Source: Desulfotomaculum sp.
Lineage (GTDB): Bacteria > Bacillota > Desulfotomaculia > Desulfotomaculales > Nap2-2B
Direction of reading: 5' to 3'
NCBI GenBank assembly: GCA_003457075.1
Contig: DMIY01000139.1
Location: 1 to 16,031, forward strand
Length of the DNA stretch: 16,031 bases
Below, piece after piece: positions 11,474 through 16,031 of the stretch. The position numbers were made by a program, and so were the translations under genes. Within the stretch, counting starts at the first letter, position 1. Each line of letters begins with the position of its first letter. The notes below the pieces were generated by a model. The model saw only the letters and a program-made list of their open reading frames with translations. It was not told where the DNA came from and did not search any database.

Positions 11474-12220
11474 GTGCGCTTAGATGGAAAAGTAATCATT
11501 GTAACCGGAGCAAGAATGGGTATTGGCGAGGGAGTAGCTATTACTCTGGCCAAAGATGGAGCTGATCTGTGCCTGGTCAGCCGGAAAATTTCCGAAGAAG
11601 ACGCTATTGTAAAAGCGTGCGAGGACCTTGGACGCAAGGTCATGGTTTTCAGGGCTGACGTGGGCAAGCGCTCCGAGGTGCAGGAAATGGTCGATGCGAC
11701 GATGAGCGCCTTCGGGAAGATCGACGGCTTGTTCAACAATGCGGGAATAAGCAAGCCGGCCATGCTTCTGAAGATGACCGAAGAAGTGTGGGACGATATT
11801 ATCCGGATCAATCTCACGGGGACTTTTTACTGCATTCAGGCCGTGGCCAACGCAATGCTGGAAAGGAAGACGGGTTCCATTATCAACGTTACTTCCTCAG
11901 CCGGCTTAATGGGCACAATAGGACAGGTAAATTATACGGCAGCAAAGGGAGGGGTACACGCTTTAACCAAATCGGCAGCTAAGGAGCTGGCCAAGTACAA
12001 CATCCGGGTGAACTGCATCTCCCCAATGGCGGAGACTGATATGACCAGAGTAATCGCCACCGACCCCCGTTTCAAAGACAAGTACCTGGAGCGCATTCCG
12101 CTGGGAAGGTGGGCGCCGCCTGAGGAGATTGGGCCAGTTGTATCATTCTTAGCCTCTGATGAAGCATCATATGTAACCGGGCAGACCATCTGTGTGGACG
12201 GCGGTATGGTAATGCTTTAG
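11474..12220 (+). CDS. SDR family NAD(P)-dependent oxidoreductase, probable 3-hydroxyacyl-CoA dehydrogenase
   Basis: A 248-residue classical short-chain dehydrogenase/reductase. The dinucleotide motif TGARMGIG is at residues 11-18, NNAG at 88-91, and the catalytic tetrad Asn113, Ser141, Tyr154, Lys158 lies in NYTAAKGG and preceding strands. The C-terminal ASYVTGQTICVDGG is typical. Its family includes FabG-like reductases and the BbsC/BbsD dehydrogenases of anaerobic toluene metabolism. GTG 11474 has AGGAGG with suitable spacing upstream. It is followed after 34 bases by a thiolase and its DUF35 partner, then by benzoyl-CoA ring-cleavage genes. The likely reaction is oxidation of 3-hydroxypimeloyl-CoA (the Oah product) or a related 3-hydroxyacyl-CoA, feeding the thiolase. 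The substrate is inferred from context only. Confidence 0.88.
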   Translation: MRLDGKVIIVTGARMGIGEGVAITLAKDGADLCLVSRKISEEDAIVKACEDLGRKVMVFRADVGKRSEVQEMVDATMSAFGKIDGLFNNAGISKPAMLLKMTEEVWDDIIRINLTGTFYCIQAVANAMLERKTGSIINVTSSAGLMGTIGQVNYTAAKGGVHALTKSAAKELAKYNIRVNCISPMAETDMTRVIATDPRFKDKYLERIPLGRWAPPEEIGPVVSFLASDEASYVTGQTICVDGGMVML

Positions 12221-12254
12221 GCAAATAAACGTACTTAATTTAGGAGGTTTGACG

Positions 12255-13412
12255 ATGCCTGATAAAGATGTGGCCGTTATTGGAGTAGGCCAGAGCGCTT
12301 TTGTGCGCGGTTATCCCGGCGGTATCCGGGAGCTGTGTTTCGAAGCCTACAGGGAAGCTATGCAGGATGCAGGAATTTCCTCGAAAGAAATCAAAGCCTT
12401 AATAGTCTGCTGCGCTCCCGAGTACGATAAGCAGCGCAGTCCCTCGAGCTTGATTGACGAGTACCTGGGGCTAAACCCCGCGCCCACCTTTATGGTTGAA
12501 TCCCTGTGTTCCTCAAGCACGACAGGGTTTGCAATCGCGTACTCATTTATCAAAAGCGGGCTTTACGATGTTGTTTGTGTCCTGGGATTCCAGAAAATGT
12601 CCGAAATTACCTCCCAGGATGTCCAGGAGCGCATGGGGCGCGGCGCCGACGTAATGTGGGAGTCGCCTTACGGGACATCCATGCCGGCTTATTACGCCAT
12701 GTACGCCCAGGCGCATTTCGCCAACTTTGGCACGCAACCGGAGGACCTGGCCCTGGTCCGTGTTAAAGCGTCGACGTACGGGCAGTTAAATGAAAAGGCA
12801 GTCTACCGCAAGAAGGTTACTTTTGAGCAGGTGATGGAGTCAGGTTTTGTTTCCAGTCCCTTAAAAGTTATGGACTGCTGCGCAAATGCAGACGGATCCT
12901 CCTGTGTTATCCTGGCCTCGGCTGACAGGGCCAAGGAATTAAGCAAGAAGCCGGTTTGGGTTATGGGAGTCGGCCAATCCAACGCGCCGATGAACCTGGC
13001 CAGCAGGGAACACATGAGAGGCCTGGAATGCGCGCGCATAGCCGGAGAAAAGGCCTACGCTATGGCCGGTGTGGGGCCTCAGGATATTGATGTGGCCGAA
13101 GTTCACGACTGCTTCACCATTGCGGAAATTCTGGCCTACGAGGCTCTTGGCTTTGCCAAACCTGGAGAAGGACCCAGCCTGATCCGCGATAAACAAACAT
13201 ATCTCGAAGGTAAAATTCCAGTCAATGTAGACGGCGGGTTGCTTTCCAAAGGGCATCCCATCGGCGCTACAGGCGGTTCGCAGCTCAGGACGATTGTTCT
13301 GCAGCTACGCGGAGAGGCGGGCGCCATCCAGGTGCCGAACGCTGAAATCGGCCTCGTTCACAATATCGGCGGCGTAGGTATCTACGGGAACGTTATAATA
13401 TTGGGGAGGTAG
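12255..13412 (+). CDS. SCP-x/BbsB-type thiolase (acyl-CoA acyltransferase)
   Basis: A 385-residue thiolase-superfamily enzyme. Cys85 in VESLCSSSTTG is the expected nucleophile; His284 in VHDCFTIAE and His334 in SKGHPIGATGG are the catalytic histidines. The C-terminal LVHNIGGVGIYG replaces the NGGGMC loop of classical thiolases, which places it in the SCP-x-like branch that normally needs a DUF35 partner protein. That partner follows after six bases. ATG 12255 has AGGAGG seven bases upstream; the in-frame TTG 12249 is too close to it. In this cluster it probably cleaves a 3-oxoacyl-CoA with CoA, such as 3-oxopimeloyl-CoA to glutaryl-CoA and acetyl-CoA. The closest analogue in architecture is benzoylsuccinyl-CoA thiolase BbsAB, so a toluene-type substrate cannot be excluded. 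Confidence 0.88.
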   Translation: MPDKDVAVIGVGQSAFVRGYPGGIRELCFEAYREAMQDAGISSKEIKALIVCCAPEYDKQRSPSSLIDEYLGLNPAPTFMVESLCSSSTTGFAIAYSFIKSGLYDVVCVLGFQKMSEITSQDVQERMGRGADVMWESPYGTSMPAYYAMYAQAHFANFGTQPEDLALVRVKASTYGQLNEKAVYRKKVTFEQVMESGFVSSPLKVMDCCANADGSSCVILASADRAKELSKKPVWVMGVGQSNAPMNLASREHMRGLECARIAGEKAYAMAGVGPQDIDVAEVHDCFTIAEILAYEALGFAKPGEGPSLIRDKQTYLEGKIPVNVDGGLLSKGHPIGATGGSQLRTIVLQLRGEAGAIQVPNAEIGLVHNIGGVGIYGNVIILGR

Positions 13413-13418
13413 AACAAC

Positions 13419-13832
13419 GTGGGGTTTGAAAAGTTTGGACGGAAGAGCTTTACCGCAGTTACAAAAGTAGGCGAGTACGTCGATAAGCTGGAAAGTGGCG
13501 AAGTTTACACAACCCATTGCCCCAAGTGCAACAAGACCTATTTCCCTCCTAGGATGGACTGCCCGGGCTGCTTAAGCGGTTCTTTGGAATGGGTCAAGGT
13601 CCCTGACACGGGCAAGCTGGTTACTTTTACAAACGTCAAATATGCCCCTACCGGCTTTGAGGGCGATCTGCCCTACCTGCTGGCGGTAGTGGATTTCGGG
13701 GGCTTCAGGATGTTCGGGCGCCTGAGTGATTCTATGCAGGGTATGGATATCAAGGTCGGTATGACTGTTAAGCCGGTTGTGGTCAATTATGAAAACGGCC
13801 AGATAGCCCATGAGTTTGTAGCCGCCGAATAA
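13419..13832 (+). CDS. DUF35 zinc-ribbon/OB-fold protein, thiolase partner (BbsA/ChsH2-like)
   Basis: A 137-residue protein with an N-terminal zinc ribbon (Cys34, Cys37, Cys48, Cys51 in HCPKCNKTYFPPRMDCPGC) after a short helix, and a C-terminal OB-fold. The latter shows in GKLVTFTNVKYAPTGFEGDL, PYLLAVVDFGGFRMFGRLSD and the VGMTVKPVVV strand. Such proteins form obligate complexes with SCP-x-type thiolases or acyl-CoA hydratases and help bind the acyl-CoA. GTG 13419 has GGGGAGG nine bases upstream, and the gene begins six bases after the thiolase stop, supporting a complex of the two products. It is the last gene before the strong internal promoter of oah. Confidence 0.9.
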   Translation: MGFEKFGRKSFTAVTKVGEYVDKLESGEVYTTHCPKCNKTYFPPRMDCPGCLSGSLEWVKVPDTGKLVTFTNVKYAPTGFEGDLPYLLAVVDFGGFRMFGRLSDSMQGMDIKVGMTVKPVVVNYENGQIAHEFVAAE

Positions 13833-13886
13833 GACCAGCCATCATACGGCGTTGCATAATTAGGTAATTGAATAAGTTATTGACTA

Positions 13887-13916
13887 TTGACATGCTTGTA
13901 CACGGGATTTTATAAT
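13887..13916 (+). promoter_or_regulatory. Consensus sigma-A promoter of oah
   Basis: Perfect TTGACA (13887-13892) and perfect TATAAT (13911-13916) boxes separated by 18 bases lie 45 bases before the oah start. Initiation near 13923 would give a leader of about 38 bases containing AAGGGGGAG. A promoter this close to consensus points to strong expression of oah, separately from the upstream SDR-thiolase genes. Confidence 0.88.
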
Positions 13917-13960
13917 ACAACCATATAAATTTTTAAAAATATAAGGGGGAGTAGTAGCTA

Positions 13961-15094
13961 ATGGATATTAACAAATGGCCGCGCGAATCAGGCGCAAAAG
14001 ACCACAATATTTTCACCGATCAATGGTTTGGCACCGAAGCGCCCTGCGTAATTTACGAGTTGAAGCCTGTTGTTGACCCGAAGGGTAACGCGATTGAAGG
14101 CGTAAACAGCGCCTGGATAACCCTGAACAACCCTGCGCAGTTTAACTCCTACACCACAGAAATGGTCAAGGGAGTCATCGCCGGTTTCCACAAGGCTTCC
14201 ATGGACCGCACGGTAGCAGCCGTGGTCTTTACCGCAGTAGGCAGCAACGCCTTCTGCACCGGCGGAAACACAAAAGAATATTCCGAGTATTATTCCATGA
14301 CCACTGAATACGGGTACTATATGGACCTCTTCAACGGCATGGTTGACGCCATTCTTAACTGCAAAAAGCCGGTTATCTGCCGGGTAAACGGCATGCGCGT
14401 AGCAGGCGGCCAGGAAATCGGCGGCGCCTGCGATCTGGCTGTTTCCTCAGACATGGCTATCTTCGGTCAGGCCGGCCCGAAGCACGGTTCCGCCCCGGTT
14501 GGCGGCGCGTCGGACTTCCTGCCCTGGTACATTGGAGCCGAGCGTGGAATGTGGAGCTGTATTTCCTGCCAGATGATCAGCGCATACAAGGCTGTCGACT
14601 GGGGTATGATCACCAAGGCCGTCCCCGTATTAAAGAAGGGCGACCAGTGGGTTGCCAACCCCAACGTAATTACCGACAAGTATGTTGAAAACGGCCAAAT
14701 CGTCTACGGCGAAAACAAAACTGGCGATGCTCTTGCTGAGGCAAAAGCTCTGGTCAAGGAATGCACAGTTGACTTCTCCCTGTTAGACGCCGAAGTCAAC
14801 AAGCTGATCTGGACATTTACCAACCTCTTCCCCCACTGCCTGATGATGTCCATCGACGGCGTCAGGGCCAAGAAGAAGTTCTTCTGGGATCAGGCCAAGC
14901 TGCCCAACCGTCACTGGCTGTTAGCTAACATGATGAGTGAAGCTTACCTCGGATTCAACGCTTTCAACACCAAGAAACTAACCGGCAAAGACGTCATTGA
15001 CTTTATTAAGTACAGACAGCTGGGTAATGAGGGGCATCCGTTCGATCAGGAACTGGTCGACGCCGTTTTAGGTCCCCGTTTGGAAGGCAAATAA
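13961..15094 (+). CDS. oah: 6-oxocyclohex-1-ene-1-carbonyl-CoA hydrolase (ring-opening, BamA)
   Basis: A 377-residue crotonase-superfamily enzyme that hydrolytically opens the alicyclic ring of 6-oxocyclohex-1-ene-1-carbonyl-CoA to 3-hydroxypimeloyl-CoA, the diagnostic step of anaerobic benzoyl-CoA degradation. It is longer than ordinary crotonases, with the family's extended N-terminus (MDINKWPRESGAKDHNIFTD). The first oxyanion-hole segment is AFCTGGNTKEY (98-107 region) and the second GMRVAGGQEIGGACDLAVSS (144-163). The segment GQAGPKHGSAPVGGASDFLP that follows is characteristic of this family. ATG 13961 has AAGGGGGAG upstream. The third positions are C-rich compared with the neighbours, consistent with high expression. 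A hairpin and the dch gene follow. Confidence 0.95.
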   Translation: MDINKWPRESGAKDHNIFTDQWFGTEAPCVIYELKPVVDPKGNAIEGVNSAWITLNNPAQFNSYTTEMVKGVIAGFHKASMDRTVAAVVFTAVGSNAFCTGGNTKEYSEYYSMTTEYGYYMDLFNGMVDAILNCKKPVICRVNGMRVAGGQEIGGACDLAVSSDMAIFGQAGPKHGSAPVGGASDFLPWYIGAERGMWSCISCQMISAYKAVDWGMITKAVPVLKKGDQWVANPNVITDKYVENGQIVYGENKTGDALAEAKALVKECTVDFSLLDAEVNKLIWTFTNLFPHCLMMSIDGVRAKKKFFWDQAKLPNRHWLLANMMSEAYLGFNAFNTKKLTGKDVIDFIKYRQLGNEGHPFDQELVDAVLGPRLEGK

Positions 15095-15108
15095 CGATAA
15101 TAAATGGG

Positions 15109-15143
15109 ATACCAGGCGCTGGTTTATGTCCGGCGCCTGGTAT
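15109..15143 (+). terminator. Long stem-loop between oah and dch (attenuator or mRNA-stabilising hairpin)
   Basis: ATACCAGGCGC (15109-15119) and GCGCCTGGTAT (15133-15143) form an eleven-base-pair perfect stem that can be extended by TGG/CCG to fourteen pairs with a seven-base loop. Only a weak T-rich stretch (TCTTGATTT) follows. Some transcription probably passes into dch, with oah mRNA being more abundant or more stable. Confidence 0.6.
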
Positions 15144-15198
15144 TCTTGATTTATCCGGGTGATTCTTAAAAACTCCAGTTATAAGGGGTGAAATAATT

Positions 15199-15963
15199 TT
15201 GGCTTTTGAATCTCTTAAAGTCGGGAGCGAGAGCGGTGTTATTACGATAACGCTTGCCCGCCCCCCTTTGAATGTTTTAACAATTCCCATGATGGAAGAA
15301 ATGGTCGAGGCCTTTAAGTGGGCAAAAGATGAGCCGGGCGGCGTGGTTATTTTGGACGCCGAAGGAAAAGCATTCTCGGCGGGTGTGGATGTCGCCGACC
15401 ATACCCCGGACAAGGTGGACAGCATGATCGATGTTTTTGACCGCCTTTTCCTGGCTATGGACGCAGTGGAAAAACCGATTATCTGCCTGGTTAACGGCGC
15501 GGCGCTCGGCGGCGGCTGCGAAGTTGTTCTTTTCTGCGACATGGTTCTCGCTTCGGAGAAGGCCAAACTCGGCCAGCCTGAAATCCAGGTGGGTGTTTTC
15601 CCGCCTGTCGCCTGTTTCCTGCTGCCCAAGCTTTGTTCCTGGCCGAGGGCTATGGATCTTCTCTTGAGCGGTGATACAATCGGCGCCGAACAGGCCGAGA
15701 AGTTTGGCATAGTCAACAAGGTTCTTCCGGCGGATAATTTCAAAGAAAGCGCCATGGAATACTTAAAGAAATTTACCGCGCTGAGTCCGGTTGTCCTGGC
15801 CATGACCAAAAAAGCCGCCAGGGCAGGACTGGGGAAGGGTTTTGCAGAGGGCATCAAGGATATAGACCGCATTTATCTTAAGGAACTGATGGTCACCGCC
15901 GATGCGCAGGAAGGGCTAAAGGCCTTTATGGAAAAAAGGCGCCCGGTCTGGCAGGGCAAATAG
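15199..15963 (+). CDS. dch: Cyclohexa-1,5-diene-1-carbonyl-CoA hydratase (BamR)
   Basis: A 254-residue crotonase-family hydratase that adds water to cyclohexa-1,5-diene-1-carbonyl-CoA, giving 6-hydroxycyclohex-1-ene-1-carbonyl-CoA, the step after benzoyl-CoA reduction. The oxyanion-hole loops are KAFSAGVDVADH (57-68) and NGAALGGGCE (99-108). The stretch LFCDMVLASEKAKLGQPEIQ, followed by VGVFPPVA, is typical of dienoyl-CoA hydratases of this pathway rather than of enoyl-CoA hydratases in beta-oxidation, which carry an acidic residue nearby. Length matches the family (about 255-260). The start is TTG 15199, eight bases after AAGGGGTGA. It sits 104 bases after oah, and a strong ribosome site at the window end suggests another gene continues the operon. 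Confidence 0.92.
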   Translation: MAFESLKVGSESGVITITLARPPLNVLTIPMMEEMVEAFKWAKDEPGGVVILDAEGKAFSAGVDVADHTPDKVDSMIDVFDRLFLAMDAVEKPIICLVNGAALGGGCEVVLFCDMVLASEKAKLGQPEIQVGVFPPVACFLLPKLCSWPRAMDLLLSGDTIGAEQAEKFGIVNKVLPADNFKESAMEYLKKFTALSPVVLAMTKKAARAGLGKGFAEGIKDIDRIYLKELMVTADAQEGLKAFMEKRRPVWQGK

Positions 15964-16016
15964 CCTGTTTTTTAAGCGGAGGGCCTTGGGTTTTAAAGTG
16001 TAAAGTAAAAAGTTAT

Positions 16017-16023
16017 AAGGAGG
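16017..16023 (+). promoter_or_regulatory. Ribosome binding site of a gene beyond the window
   Basis: AAGGAGG is followed by AAATTATA at the window edge, with no start codon yet reached. The spacing implies that a gene starts within the next few bases, 54 bases after dch and without a terminator between them. The pathway gap suggests 6-hydroxycyclohex-1-ene-1-carbonyl-CoA dehydrogenase (had/bamQ), which is a guess. Confidence 0.7.
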
Positions 16024-16031
16024 AAATTATA

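Noticed and set aside
11188..11817. Long minus-strand frame opposite the SDR gene
   Set aside because: It is antisense to a well-supported SDR with intact catalytic residues, has no ribosome site and no recognisable protein character.

Overview
The window looks like chromosomal DNA of a strictly anaerobic, probably syntrophic or sulfate-reducing Firmicute (Clostridia, Pelotomaculum/Desulfotomaculum-like). That placement is an inference. It rests on strong AGGAGG-type ribosome binding sites, mixed ATG/GTG/TTG starts, abundant 4Fe-4S proteins, a split Feo iron system and a benzoyl-CoA degradation block of the kind found in anaerobic aromatic degraders. No RNA genes, CRISPR arrays or intact mobile elements were seen.

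Region 1 (99-3679, + strand) is a compact set of metal-cluster and P-loop ATPase genes. In order: a NifX/ORP-like protein with a His/Cys-rich tail, a 55-residue 2[4Fe-4S] ferredoxin, an Mrp/NBP35 ATPase, a possible 15-residue mini-ORF, a second NifX-like protein, and two tandem MinD-type ATPases with inserted ferredoxin domains. The set resembles the orange-protein (orp) operon of Desulfovibrio. It is followed by a good rho-independent terminator (3805-3850).

Region 2 (about 3950-6939, + strand) is a ferrous-iron uptake unit. A MarR-type regulator sits behind a promoter packed with overlapping inverted repeats. Then come FeoB split into a separate GTPase protein and a membrane protein whose reading frames overlap, and a zinc-ribbon/FeoA fusion.

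Region 3 (about 7038-8365) is gene debris from surface-polysaccharide loci: a truncated glycosyltransferase joined to a short foreign C-terminal tail on the minus strand, and a 5'-truncated Wzx-type flippase on the plus strand with a one-base frameshift.

Region 4 (8449-10907, - strand) is a two-component system: a soluble GAF-containing NarL-type histidine kinase with an unrecognised N-terminal region, and a LuxR/NarL-type response regulator overlapping it by 4 bases. A near-consensus promoter at 10960-10988 fixes the kinase start well inside the longer open frame.

Region 5 (11474 to the window end, + strand) is an anaerobic benzoyl-CoA module: an SDR dehydrogenase, an SCP-x-type thiolase with its DUF35 zinc-ribbon/OB partner, 6-oxocyclohex-1-ene-1-carbonyl-CoA hydrolase (oah/bamA) behind its own consensus promoter, and cyclohexa-1,5-diene-1-carbonyl-CoA hydratase (dch/bamR). 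Together these could take dienoyl-CoA to glutaryl-CoA plus acetyl-CoA, except for the alcohol dehydrogenase step (Had/BamQ). The window stops just after a strong ribosome binding site, so that gene may lie next. The adjacent two-component system is a plausible regulator of this module.
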